Positions 1 to 7,190 of a stretch of DNA of 64,000 bases are shown one piece after another (within the stretch, counting starts at the first letter, position 1; each line of letters begins with the position of its first letter). Position numbers and translations under genes: made by a program. The notes beneath the pieces were generated by a model. The model was not told the origin of the DNA. It was given only the letters and a program-made list of their open reading frames with translations, and did no database searches. This stretch comes from Candidatus Saccharibacteria bacterium 49-20 (GTDB taxonomy: Bacteria; Patescibacteriota; Saccharimonadia; Saccharimonadales; Saccharimonadaceae), in the NCBI GenBank assembly GCA_001897295.1, contig MKSN01000001.1, positions 310,001-374,000 of the forward strand, written 5' to 3'.

Positions 1-1
1 G

Positions 2-193
2 CTCAAGGAACTCGGTGACCTCGACGGTCTCCAGAAGCTTCCAAAGAACAGTTCACCAACTCGTTGGAAGAACCGCGACGCCCTTCACGGACGTCCACAC
101 GGATACATGCGCCGCTTTGGCCTTAGCCGTATCAACTTCCGCGAAAAAGCCTCAAAGGGTGAAATCCCTGGCATCACTAAGAGTAGCTGGTAA
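2..193 (+). CDS. rpsN: Small-subunit ribosomal protein uS14 (S14), 3' part of gene
   Basis: The frame is open from the window edge to TAA at 191-193 and gives the last 63 residues of S14, including [16 protein letters not shown] and the end [11 protein letters not shown], both typical of the family. S14 helps assemble the head of the 30S subunit. The part seen has no cysteine, so this is the zinc-free (C-minus) long form rather than the CxxC form. It sits 17 nt before rpsH, the usual spc order. The start lies outside the window. Confidence 0.95.
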   Translation, partial: LKELGDLDGLQKLPKNSSPTRWKNRDALHGRPHGYMRRFGLSRINFREKASKGEIPGITKSSW

Positions 194-210
194 GAAAGGA
201 GAAATCGAAA

Positions 211-612
211 ATGTCACTACAAACTACAGACCCAATCGCTGACCTCCTCACTCGTATCCGCAATGCTGTGATGGTTGGTAAGAACGAAATTACTGTTCCT
301 TCAAGCAAGTTGAAGGTAACCGTAGCACAAGAACTCAAGAAGGCTGGCTACGTTTCTGCTGTAAAGGTAGAAGCTGCAAAGCCTCGCGACATCCTTGTTG
401 TTACAATCAACAAACCTGGTGAAAACTCTACAATCAACGAAATCAAGCGCCTCTCAAAGCCTGGACGCCGCGTGTACGTAAGTGCAAACGACATCCCTAA
501 GGTAAAGAGCGGTCGTGGTATCGTCCTTGTAAGTACCTCAAAGGGTGTGGTTACTGGCCAAGAAGCTGTCAAGCAGCGCCTTGGTGGCGAACTTCTCCTT
601 AGCGTGTACTAA
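211..612 (+). CDS. rpsH: Small-subunit ribosomal protein uS8 (S8)
   Basis: The 133-residue product has normal S8 length and the family C-terminal signature around GQEAVKQRLGGELLLSVY. S8 binds helix 21 of 16S rRNA; in E. coli it also represses the spc operon. A ribosome binding site (AAAGGAG) lies 9-13 nt before ATG 211. The gene follows rpsN and is followed directly by a strong terminator, so here the spc operon is cut after S8, where rplF would usually follow without a break. Confidence 0.97.
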   Translation: MSLQTTDPIADLLTRIRNAVMVGKNEITVPSSKLKVTVAQELKKAGYVSAVKVEAAKPRDILVVTINKPGENSTINEIKRLSKPGRRVYVSANDIPKVKSGRGIVLVSTSKGVVTGQEAVKQRLGGELLLSVY

Positions 613-629
613 TTCACGCCAGTTGCACG

Positions 630-661
630 AAAAGGCCTCCCTCGTTGGAGGCCTTTTGTGT
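630..661 (+). terminator. Intrinsic terminator after rpsH
   Basis: Perfect 11-bp stem AAAAGGCCTCC / GGAGGCCTTTT with a 6-nt loop, ending in a short T run. It separates the upstream spc genes from the esterase. Confidence 0.9.
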
Positions 662-688
662 TGTTTAAGGGTATACTGAGTACTGATT

Positions 689-1687
689 ATGACGCGCGCG
701 CATCGTATATATAAGGCAACTCTCGACCGTATGAAGCTATACGGCCTTGTTTTTGTCGCGATCGGATTGATGTGTGCTCAGCTTGCGTATGTGCAGTCAC
801 TTAATAAAATAGTTGAGATGACCGAAGTGCGTACCGCACAAACAAATCGTGAACTTGCCGAATATCGCGCCTCACACTGTGTAGGCCGAGAAAAGATTCA
901 GGCACACGCGGCTGCTGCGTATAGCGTGAATAGCGCGGGACATGAGCGAACGTACCATGTGCACGTGCCGGACTCGTATAATCCATCAAACAGGTATCCA
1001 GTGATCGTTAATTACGACGGCATCGATGGGGGCGGACTGAAGATGGAGGGCTATTCCAATGTAGATTCTCTTCCTGTGATTGCTGTGTACCCGGACTCAC
1101 TTATGGGCACGAGCGGCTTTACTGCCTGGCAGGGCGCACCGTATTCACTTGCGGGCGACTACGACGTGCAGTTCACAAAAGCTATGATGAATGAAGTGAA
1201 GCAACAGTACTGTGTAGATGATGCGAAGGTGTTTGGAATCGGTATGTCGAACGGGGGTGGATTTGTGGTGATTGCGAATTGTCAGCTTCCTGGCATGTTC
1301 AAAGCTATCGCAAGCCTTTCCGGTGCGTATTACACGGGATGCGAAGGTGCCTCGAAACCAAGTGGGTCACTTCTTGCGCTACATAGCGCAACCGACCCTC
1401 GAGTGCCGTTTCAAGGTTCGACTACAAAGGGAGTGCCCGCGGTAACAGAGTGGGCAGGGCTTCAGGCGAAAGCTCGAGCGTGCCAAAAGGCAGCGAAAAA
1501 CTCAGACGTATATGGCACTGAGCGCTACGACTGGACTGGATGTAACGAGGGTACAAAGGTGCGCCTGATAGTGTTGCAGAATCAGCCACATGGCTGGCTC
1601 GCGCCACCTTACACGCAGGCTTCCGAAGCGCCTAATACCGCGGGCTATATTTGGTCATTCTTCAAAGAGTCGATGCGGGCTAAATAG
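689..1687 (+). CDS. Secreted or membrane-anchored PHB-depolymerase/feruloyl-type esterase (alpha/beta hydrolase)
   Basis: 332 residues. A hydrophobic segment at about residues 17-37 is a signal anchor, so the enzyme should face outward. The body matches the LpqC/esterase_PHB group: nucleophile elbow GMSNGGG with Ser187, Asp236 in HSATDPRVP and His301 in QPHGWLAP form a plausible catalytic triad. Six cysteines in the outer part suggest disulfides. Substrate is unknown; relatives cleave esters such as hydroxyalkanoates or feruloyl groups. It lies between rpsH and rplF, behind a terminator and with its own TATACT box (672-677) 11 nt before ATG. Codon use resembles neighbours, so a recent transfer is not obvious. 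Confidence 0.8.
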   Translation: MTRAHRIYKATLDRMKLYGLVFVAIGLMCAQLAYVQSLNKIVEMTEVRTAQTNRELAEYRASHCVGREKIQAHAAAAYSVNSAGHERTYHVHVPDSYNPSNRYPVIVNYDGIDGGGLKMEGYSNVDSLPVIAVYPDSLMGTSGFTAWQGAPYSLAGDYDVQFTKAMMNEVKQQYCVDDAKVFGIGMSNGGGFVVIANCQLPGMFKAIASLSGAYYTGCEGASKPSGSLLALHSATDPRVPFQGSTTKGVPAVTEWAGLQAKARACQKAAKNSDVYGTERYDWTGCNEGTKVRLIVLQNQPHGWLAPPYTQASEAPNTAGYIWSFFKESMRAK

Positions 1688-1714
1688 ATTGCATTTTCGC
1701 CCCAGTTATGCTAC

Positions 1715-1828
1715 TATAATTCAGATAATAATTTGCGAGTGAAATCGAGGTGATTTTGCGCGAGTGCCCGTAAGACGGCCGAAGCACGAAAACAAATACC
1801 TCCTCACTTGCCTAACGAAAGGTAAGAC
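1715..1828 (+). promoter_or_regulatory. rplF promoter and structured leader
   Basis: TATAAT at 1715-1720 restarts transcription of the spc genes after the esterase. The roughly 100-nt leader can fold in layers: GCGAGTG 1735-1741 with CACTTGC 1805-1811, GAGGT 1747-1751 with ACCTC 1798-1802, and an inner GTGC 1764-1767 with GCAC 1784-1787. This resembles an autoregulatory ribosomal-protein leader, but I do not recognise a described family. Confidence 0.55.
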
Positions 1829-2362
1829 ATGAGTCGAATCGGAAAACTACCAATTGACGTTCCTGCGGGTGTGACAATTACGGTCGGCGAGAGTGAAATT
1901 ACTGTAGAAGGCCCTAAGGGCAAGCTCGTAGTACCTCACCTCAGCGACGTAACTGTTGCCGTAGAAGATGGTCAAGCTAAAGTAACCCGTAAGGACGACG
2001 AGCGTATTGCACGTGCACAGCACGGTCTTCAGCGCGCACTCCTTAATAACGCCGTCACCGGTGTCACTGAAGGCTTCGAAAAGAAGCTCGAAGTAAACGG
2101 TGTTGGTTTCCGCGTAGAAGGCGGCGGCCAAGAAATCAAGATGGCTCTTGGTTTCTCACACCCAGTTACTTACAAGGCGCGCGAAGGTGTGCAACTTGAA
2201 GTAAACAAAATGGAAATCACTGTAAAGGGTATCGACAAGCAAACTGTTGGCCAAACTGCAGCTGAAATCCGCGCACTTAAGAAACCTGAACCATACAAGG
2301 GTAAGGGTATTAAGTATGCCGACGAAGTAATTCTTCGAAAAGCAGGAAAGGCAGGTAAGTAA
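1829..2362 (+). CDS. rplF: Large-subunit ribosomal protein uL6 (L6)
   Basis: 177 residues, full length, beginning MSRIGKLPIDVP and ending with the L6 signature PEPYKGKGIKYADEVILRKA. L6 has two related alpha/beta domains and binds 23S rRNA near the sarcin-ricin loop and the L7/L12 stalk base. It is the first gene of the second spc segment, followed after 2 nt by rplR. The start is supported by AAAGG upstream and by family length. Confidence 0.97.
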   Translation: MSRIGKLPIDVPAGVTITVGESEITVEGPKGKLVVPHLSDVTVAVEDGQAKVTRKDDERIARAQHGLQRALLNNAVTGVTEGFEKKLEVNGVGFRVEGGGQEIKMALGFSHPVTYKAREGVQLEVNKMEITVKGIDKQTVGQTAAEIRALKKPEPYKGKGIKYADEVILRKAGKAGK

Positions 2363-2364
2363 TC

Positions 2365-2718
2365 ATGGCTAACCTCGACAAGAAACTTGTTAACCGTAGC
2401 CTCCGTGCTGCCCGCGTTCGTGCAAAGGTATCTGGTACCGCTGAGCGCCCACGCCTTACGGTTACCATTTCAAACATGCACATTAGTGCGCAACTTATCG
2501 ACGACGTAAAGCAACACACTATTGCTGCTGCAACAACCGTTGGTGCAAAGAAAACTGGTACTATGACCGAGCAAGCTGCTTGGATTGGTGCTGAAGTAGC
2601 AAAGAAGGCTAAGAAGGCTAAGATCACGACAATCGTATTCGACCGTAACGGTCGTAAGTACGCAGGTCGCCTTGCTGCACTTGCCGACGCTGCTCGTAAG
2701 GAAGGATTGGAATTCTAA
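2365..2718 (+). CDS. rplR: Large-subunit ribosomal protein uL18 (L18)
   Basis: 117 residues, normal for L18, with RVRAKVSGTAERPRLTV near the N-terminus and DRNGRKYAGRLAALADAARK at the C-terminus, both typical. L18 binds 5S rRNA and takes it into the central protuberance. It lies between rplF and rpsE, with one nucleotide between its stop and the rpsE start. Confidence 0.97.
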   Translation: MANLDKKLVNRSLRAARVRAKVSGTAERPRLTVTISNMHISAQLIDDVKQHTIAAATTVGAKKTGTMTEQAAWIGAEVAKKAKKAKITTIVFDRNGRKYAGRLAALADAARKEGLEF

Positions 2719-2719
2719 T

Positions 2720-3328
2720 ATGGCTGAAACACAACAGACTACCGCTCCTGCAGCTCCACAAAACGCTCAACGTGGCGGACAACGTGGTGGTCAGCGCGGA
2801 AACAACCGTGGCCCACGCCGCGACCAAGCTCCACAAGAGCCAAAGCAGTTCGAAGAACTCGTTATTAACATCGACCGTGTCTCACGTGTGGTAAAGGGTG
2901 GACGTCGTTTCCGCTTTAAGGCACTCGTAGTTGTGGGTGACCGCAAGAACAAGGTTGGTGTAGGTGTTGCAAAGGGTACAGACGTACAAATGGCTGTTCA
3001 AAAAGCAACTGACATCGCAAAGAAGAACCTCATTGTGATTCCTATCGTGAACGAAACTATTCCTCACGAAAACGAAGTGAAGTTCTCAGGTGCTCGCGTA
3101 CTTCTTAAGCCTGCAGCTCCTGGTACCGGTATTATCGCTGGTGGTGTCGTTCGTTCGATCATCGGTGTAACTGGTATTCGTAACATGCTTTCAAAGTCAC
3201 TTAACTCTACCAACAAGGTGAACATCGCCTACGCTACCATCGAAGCACTTCGTGGTCTCGTTCCTAAGGAAGAGTGGCTTAACGCGGACAAGTCTGCAAA
3301 GAAAGCTGTGAAGAAGGAGGACAAGTAA
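2720..3328 (+). CDS. rpsE: Small-subunit ribosomal protein uS5 (S5)
   Basis: 202 residues from ATG 2720, which directly follows the rplR stop; the frame is open further upstream but that would overlap rplR. An N-terminal extension of about 40 residues is rich in Gly, Arg and Gln (repeated GGQRG). Then comes the double-stranded RNA-binding domain (FEELVINIDRVSRVVKGGRR) and the S5 C-terminal domain. S5 works in translational accuracy. The next gene is rplO; rpmD (uL30), normally found between them, is missing, as is general in CPR bacteria. Confidence 0.96.
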   Translation: MAETQQTTAPAAPQNAQRGGQRGGQRGNNRGPRRDQAPQEPKQFEELVINIDRVSRVVKGGRRFRFKALVVVGDRKNKVGVGVAKGTDVQMAVQKATDIAKKNLIVIPIVNETIPHENEVKFSGARVLLKPAAPGTGIIAGGVVRSIIGVTGIRNMLSKSLNSTNKVNIAYATIEALRGLVPKEEWLNADKSAKKAVKKEDK

Positions 3329-3810
3329 TGACTAAGTACAACGAACTCCTAGCTGGTCCTAACAAGGACAAGAAACGCGTAGGTCGTGGTATCTCAGCTG
3401 GCGGTGGTAAAACTGCTGGTCGTGGTACTAAGGGTCAGGGCTCACGTACTGGTAAGAAGCTTGGTGCTACTTTCCAGGGTGGTCAACGTACACTCGTACG
3501 TGCAGTGCCTAAGGCTCGTGGTTTCAAGAGTCTTCGTACTCCAGCGCAAGTTGTCTACCTCGACACCCTTAACGACTTTAAGGGTAAGACTGTCGACAAC
3601 GCGGCACTTTTCGAACAAGGATACATTGGCACTCCTTTCCACACCGTAAAGGTCATCACTCGTGGTGAACTTACCGCAGCACTTACCGTAAAGGTAGCCG
3701 GTGCAAGTAAGTCTTCACAAGAAGCGATCGTGAAGGCTGGTGGTGCGTTTGAAAAGACGGCTGTGCCGTTGAAGCAAAGCACAAAAGCGGCTGAAGCAAG
3801 CGACAAGTAA
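3328..3810 (+). CDS. rplO: Large-subunit ribosomal protein uL15 (L15)
   Basis: 160 residues. The N-terminus has the Gly/Lys-rich RNA-binding tail (VGRGISAGGGKTAGRGTKG), and the C-terminal globular domain follows. L15 is a late assembly protein of the 50S subunit. Its ATG overlaps the rpsE stop (TAATG), so translation is probably coupled. It ends the operon segment and is followed by a terminator; secY has its own promoter downstream. Confidence 0.96.
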   Translation: MTKYNELLAGPNKDKKRVGRGISAGGGKTAGRGTKGQGSRTGKKLGATFQGGQRTLVRAVPKARGFKSLRTPAQVVYLDTLNDFKGKTVDNAALFEQGYIGTPFHTVKVITRGELTAALTVKVAGASKSSQEAIVKAGGAFEKTAVPLKQSTKAAEASDK

Positions 3811-3822
3811 TCATACTTGGAG

Positions 3823-3852
3823 AAAATACCCCATTTCGGTGGGGTATTTTTT
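3823..3852. terminator. Bidirectional intrinsic terminator between rplO and the convergent small gene
   Basis: Stem AAAATACCCCA / TGGGGTATTTT (3823-3833 and 3840-3850), loop of 6 nt, with T runs on either strand. It overlaps the last codon of the minus-strand gene at 3851-3853. Confidence 0.88.
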
Positions 3853-4207
3853 ATTTGGTTCCAAAGGCAAGTCCGTATGTCGTGTAGATAGGACTAATTG
3901 AGAGATCGAGTTCGCCACCGGGTGTGCACTCCTCAGATACATACCCGTCCGCAAGCTCTGCGCTTAATATGAGGGAAGCTTGCTCGGAATATTCAGGGAG
4001 CGTCGCCTCCTAGAGGTCTTCGGCAACTTGAGATTTTGCATGCGCGTCAGCTGCTACCCATGCGAGACCAGACGTGGCGAGAGAACCTATAAGTGTCATG
4101 GCGGCAAATCGAACACCGAGACGCTCGTGAAATTTCTTCGGTATATCGGCAGTCGTGAGGAGGGGAAAAGGCTCGGTTATTGCATCATGGAGTTCAGGTT
4201 CGGGCAT
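3851..4207 (-). pseudogene. Small membrane-anchored protein gene interrupted by an in-frame amber codon
   Basis: From ATG at 4207 the minus strand codes for MPEPELHDAITEPFPLLTTA and a hydrophobic segment (FAAMTLIGSLATSGLAWVAA) up to TAG at 4012-4010. The same frame then stays open for 52 more codons of protein-like sequence (start EATLPEYSEQASLIL, end SPIYTTYGLAFGTK) to TAA at 3853-3851, next to the terminator. There is no start codon just after the TAG. The intact product would be about 118 residues: a short cytoplasmic end, one membrane segment and an outer domain. Function is unknown. A nonsense mutation, readthrough or a sequencing error are all possible. Confidence 0.6.
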
Positions 4208-4222
4208 AAGTATGCATATTAA

Positions 4223-4290
4223 ATCATAATATCGTAAATATGACAATATTCTTGATATAGCTAGATAACTGTGGGTAACTATAGTATAAT
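4223..4290. promoter_or_regulatory. Divergent promoter region of secY and the amber-interrupted gene
   Basis: TATAAT at 4285-4290 points toward secY, 46 nt before its ATG. On the other strand TATGAT (4228-4223) lies 15 nt before ATG 4207. Confidence 0.5.
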
Positions 4291-4336
4291 CAAATCAAAT
4301 TGTATAAGTAACTTCGGGGTAGTCTGGAACAGTCTG

Positions 4337-5752
4337 ATGAATTGGAAAACAATCTTTCGCTCGCTTAAAAACCGCGACATGCAAAAGCGGCTTTTAATTG
4401 TATTAGGTTTAATTATTGCGTATCGCTTGCTCGCACACGTACCGGTGCCACTGGCTGAGCCAACTCAGCTTCGCGAAGTCATCAACAGTGTGGTGAGTGG
4501 TACTGACTTTGGTGGGTTCTTGAACCTTCTCTCTGGTGGTGCGCTTGCAAGCTTCTCGATCGTGCTCGTAGGACTTACGCCGTTCATTACCGCGTCGGTT
4601 ATTACGCAGCTTCTTACTAAGGCGATCCCTCGCCTTGAAGAGCTTCACAAGGATGGTGAATCTGGACGCCGTAAGATTAACCAATGGACTCGTATGATTA
4701 CGGTGCCGCTTGCAATTGTGCAGTCGATTGCCTTTATTTTCATCCTAAGGCAGACCGTCCTCGCGGGTAATACTACGGTACTTGCCGACCCTACGGCTAT
4801 CGAGTGGATCGTCGCGGTAACTGCTATGACTGCGGGCTCGCTACTCCTCATGTGGCTCGGTGAGCTCATTACCGAACAGGGGATTGGAAACGGTATTAGT
4901 CTTCTTATCTTTGCGGGTATTATTAGCCAGCTTCCTTCAATCCTTTCAACCTTTGCAACTTCACTCTTCGATACAACAAACGGCTCACTCCAAGTATTTA
5001 ACTGGTTTGCAATTCCGGTGAATCCGACGCTCTTCTGGGTTATCTTGGCAATCCTGGCGTTCTCGCTATTCCTGCTCTACTTCCTGGTAAAGATCAACGA
5101 AGCACAGCGTGTCATTACGATTAACTACGCAAAGCGAGTGCAGGGTAACAGTAGCTATGGCGGGGTAAAGAGTATCCTCCCGATCAAGCTTATCGCTGCC
5201 GGTGTGATCCCAGTGATCTTCGCAGTCGCATTCCTTTCACTTCCTGCCTTCGTGGGGCAAATCCTTAAGGCAACAGGCAACCCAGAATACGCCGAGCTTG
5301 CGAATAACCTCATTCTTTGGTTCCAAGCACCAAACCCAGGCGCCTTTACTGGTTCTGAGTGGCAAGCGTTCATCTACCCACTTGCGTACTTTGTACTCGT
5401 AATCTTCTTTACCTACTTCTATACAGGTATTGTGTTTAACGCGAGTGAAATCGCCGAGAACCTCCAGAAGCAAGGTGGATTTATCGAAGGTGTACGCCCA
5501 GGTAAGCAAACTGAAAAGTACCTTTCTACAACCGTCAACCGCCTTATCCTATTCGGATCAGTAGTTCTTGGTCTTATTGCTGTGACGCCATTTATCGCGG
5601 AATACCTTTTGTACCAAGTCGCGGGTATCACAAACACCAACCTTGCGATTGGTGGTACGGGTCTGCTCATTGTGGTATCGGTTGGTCTTGAAACCCTTCG
5701 TCAGATCAACTCACGTGCGCTTATGGTCACCTACGATGACTACGACCGCTAA
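4337..5752 (+). CDS. secY: Preprotein translocase subunit SecY
   Basis: 471 residues from ATG 4337 (MNWKTIFRSLKNRDMQKRLL), with about ten membrane segments. Family motifs include the plug region, the GIGNGISLLIF segment and the cytoplasmic loop with NYAKRVQG. SecY is the channel of the Sec pathway in the inner membrane; secE is found at 40252. The frame is open upstream to 4271, but this start fits the family N-terminus and lies downstream of the TATAAT box. The usual followers adk and map are absent; two GC-rich orphan genes stand there instead. Confidence 0.95.
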   Translation: MNWKTIFRSLKNRDMQKRLLIVLGLIIAYRLLAHVPVPLAEPTQLREVINSVVSGTDFGGFLNLLSGGALASFSIVLVGLTPFITASVITQLLTKAIPRLEELHKDGESGRRKINQWTRMITVPLAIVQSIAFIFILRQTVLAGNTTVLADPTAIEWIVAVTAMTAGSLLLMWLGELITEQGIGNGISLLIFAGIISQLPSILSTFATSLFDTTNGSLQVFNWFAIPVNPTLFWVILAILAFSLFLLYFLVKINEAQRVITINYAKRVQGNSSYGGVKSILPIKLIAAGVIPVIFAVAFLSLPAFVGQILKATGNPEYAELANNLILWFQAPNPGAFTGSEWQAFIYPLAYFVLVIFFTYFYTGIVFNASEIAENLQKQGGFIEGVRPGKQTEKYLSTTVNRLILFGSVVLGLIAVTPFIAEYLLYQVAGITNTNLAIGGTGLLIVVSVGLETLRQINSRALMVTYDDYDR

Positions 5753-5777
5753 GCTTTAAGTACTCGTCGATTTATGG

Positions 5778-5837
5778 TATAATAATAGTATGTCTCCACG
5801 AAAGTCGTGGAGCATATTATTTGACAGGAGGTGCGCG
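5778..5837 (+). promoter_or_regulatory. Promoter and hairpin leader of GC-rich cassette 1
   Basis: Extended -10 TGG-TATAAT (5778-5783). A perfect 8-bp hairpin (CTCCACGA 5794-5801, TCGTGGAG 5805-5812) lies close to the expected 5' end of the mRNA. The ribosome binding site is inside GACAGGAGGTG (5823-5833), which is exactly complementary to CACCTCCTGTC at 6250-6260 behind the gene. Confidence 0.65.
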
Positions 5838-6221
5838 TTGAGCGCACAAGACTACGCCAAGAGTCTGCGACTGGACGAATCGAATCCGCACGTCTCGACG
5901 TACGGTCTCAAAGCGACGCAGATCATCTTCGATGGCTACGCTAATGTGTGGAAGCGGTTCGGCGAAGTGTGTGACCGGGGAATCTTCTCCAAGAACGAGG
6001 TCCTCTCGCACAAGCTCCATGCTGGTGACTGGACGGCGCCGCCTCTTCTGGAGGCAAAGGCGCTCGCGCAGTTCAAGGGCCTCATCCGCATGGATGACTC
6101 CGAGGACGTACTGCGAGCTATCTGGTATATCCTCCAAAACGTATGTGGTGAGCGCGTGCTCACCCCCGTGCTTCGCCTTGACCCCGATACGGGAGTTGAG
6201 GAAGCAAGGTTGATGCGTTGA
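5838..6221 (+). CDS. GC-rich orphan protein, cassette 1 (unknown function)
   Basis: 127 residues from TTG 5838, chosen because AGGAGG stands 6 nt before it; the longer frame would start inside the leader hairpin. The product begins MSAQDYAKSLRLDESNPHV and is a mixed-charge soluble protein with no membrane segment and no motif I recognise. Codons ending in G or C dominate, unlike secY next to it. It lies alone between secY and infA. Leader and 3' region are complementary over 11 nt including the ribosome binding site. Origin by transfer is possible; translation is likely but untested. Confidence 0.7.
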   Translation: MSAQDYAKSLRLDESNPHVSTYGLKATQIIFDGYANVWKRFGEVCDRGIFSKNEVLSHKLHAGDWTAPPLLEAKALAQFKGLIRMDDSEDVLRAIWYILQNVCGERVLTPVLRLDPDTGVEEARLMR

Positions 6222-6306
6222 GGAGGGGCTAGGGCGGATGTGGCTCCGCCACCTCCTGTCCCTATCCTTGAGTGGTGAATACATTTATTCACCTTTGGAG
6301 GATAGG
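6221..6306 (+). promoter_or_regulatory. 3' element of cassette 1: SD-complementary segment and hairpins
   Basis: AGGAGG 6221-6226 and GGCGGA 6233-6238 can pair with CCTCCT 6252-6257 and TCCGCC 6245-6250. The segment CACCTCCTGTC 6250-6260 is also complementary to the leader at 5823-5833, so two foldings compete. Next is a second hairpin, CCTATCCT 6261-6268 / AGGATAGG 6299-6306 with inner GGTGAATA / TATTCACC. CTGTCCCTATCCTT (6256-6269) recurs at 6999-7012. Confidence 0.6.
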
Positions 6307-6334
6307 TATAATTGCAGAATTGCCATGAAAATGG

Positions 6335-6405
6335 TATAATTATATTCTACCCACCCACCAGTTCCACCGGCAGGTGGGCGAACAATTGACAGAGGATGTG
6401 ATCGT
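6335..6405 (+). promoter_or_regulatory. Promoter and leader of GC-rich cassette 2
   Basis: Extended -10 TGG-TATAAT (6335-6340), then a hairpin CCCACC 6354-6359 / GGTGGG 6373-6378. The ribosome binding site lies in GACAGAGGATG (6388-6398), exactly complementary to CATCCTCTGTC at 6993-7003. The TTGACA within it is too close to the start codon to be a -35 box. Confidence 0.65.
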
Positions 6406-6942
6406 ATGGCATCGGTTGATCTGCGGATCAGGCGTACTGCTCGCCGCTCGAAAGAGCGCTGGGCACTGCACGACAAGACGGCCTACAAGACCGTCAAGGC
6501 CCGTAGGGCCTTCCAGGTGCTGCTCGAGCGGCAGGACCTGGAGGAGCTGCGTGAGCTTCTCAACGACGAGATCTTCAACATGCAGGAGCGCTTCGTGCGT
6601 TCGATGGGCATTCGTGGTCGTCTTACCACGGCTGAGCGCCGGCTTCTCGTGAAGCAGCTGCACACGAAGACGTTCGACGAGACGTACCATGACCGTGGCC
6701 CCGACTCGAAGAACGAGCGCTCACGTGTGCGCATCGAGTCGCTGCTCGTGCTGTGTCGTGGTGACCATGAGCTTCTGCTGCGCGAGTACGTACGTGCGCT
6801 CGAGAAGTTCTTCCCGGTCGAGTCGTGGTCGAAGCACTACGTCTGGAACCCGCGGCTCTTCGTGAAGACGCTCAAGTCCGGTAAGCCCCGCACTACGCTG
6901 CGCCACAGCATGAGCTACCGCAGTCGTGTCGAGGGCGCCTGA
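6406..6942 (+). CDS. GC-rich orphan protein, cassette 2 (basic, unknown function)
   Basis: 178 residues from ATG 6406, with GAGGA 8-13 nt upstream. The N-terminus is very basic (VDLRIRRTARRSKERW) and the rest is helical and charged, with many Arg and Glu; nucleic-acid binding is conceivable but is only a guess. No known domain is recognised. Leucine codons are almost all CTG, CTC or CTT and Arg codons mostly CGT/CGC, giving a GC-rich gene unlike infA or secY. It is a single-gene unit between cassette 1 and infA, with 11-nt leader/3' complementarity. Confidence 0.7.
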   Translation: MASVDLRIRRTARRSKERWALHDKTAYKTVKARRAFQVLLERQDLEELRELLNDEIFNMQERFVRSMGIRGRLTTAERRLLVKQLHTKTFDETYHDRGPDSKNERSRVRIESLLVLCRGDHELLLREYVRALEKFFPVESWSKHYVWNPRLFVKTLKSGKPRTTLRHSMSYRSRVEGA

Positions 6943-6961
6943 CGTGTGCTCAATACCCCTA

Positions 6962-7038
6962 GGTGCACCTTGTGTACCGGGAGGGCCAGACTCATCCTCT
7001 GTCCCTATCCTTATGGGATAAACCCGCAAGGAGGTTTA
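6962..7038 (+). promoter_or_regulatory. 3' element of cassette 2: SD-complementary segment and hairpins
   Basis: Hairpin GGTGCAC 6962-6968 / GTGTACC 6972-6978 (one G-T pair) is followed by CATCCTCTGTC 6993-7003, complementary to the cassette 2 leader. Small stems TATCC / GGATA (7006-7020) and TAAACC / GGTTTA (7019-7038) follow. It shares CTGTCCCTATCCTT with the 3' element of cassette 1. Confidence 0.55.
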
Positions 7039-7061
7039 TACTATAAGCATGGGCGGCGTAT

Positions 7062-7190
7062 ATTGACGTGATACGTCAATTTGCTACAATATAACTATTA
7101 TTACGTACCGTAGCCGAGCAATCGGTAGGTATCTTCTTGAAAACGGTTTACTTGCATCAAGTTTTGGTGTATAATGTACTACTGTAACTT
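7062..7190 (+). promoter_or_regulatory. infA promoters with palindromic site
   Basis: An upstream promoter has TTGACG (7063-7068), 16 nt, then TG-C-TACAAT (7085-7090). Its -35 box sits in a perfect inverted repeat, ATTGACGT-GAT-ACGTCAAT (7062-7080), a candidate operator. A second promoter, TTTACT 7147-7152, 17 nt, TATAAT 7070-type box at 7170-7175, would give a leader of about 8 nt before infA. Confidence 0.6.

Noticed and set aside
2672-2719. Upstream start for rpsE at 2672
   Set aside because: It overlaps the end of rplR and adds residues without S5 likeness; ATG 2720 fits the family.
5821-5826. TTGACA in the leaders of cassettes 1 and 2 as -35 boxes
   Set aside because: They lie 12-17 nt before the start codon with no -10 box in between, and they belong to the pairing segment with the ribosome binding site.
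5817-6284. Long open frame on the minus strand over cassette 1
   Set aside because: It lies exactly antisense to a gene with a better start and ribosome binding site; GC-rich genes often produce such antisense frames.
7028-7066. Short uORF ATG GGC GGC GTA TAT TGA after AAGGAGG upstream of infA
   Set aside because: The spacing of about 14 nt is too long and the infA promoters lie downstream of or inside it.
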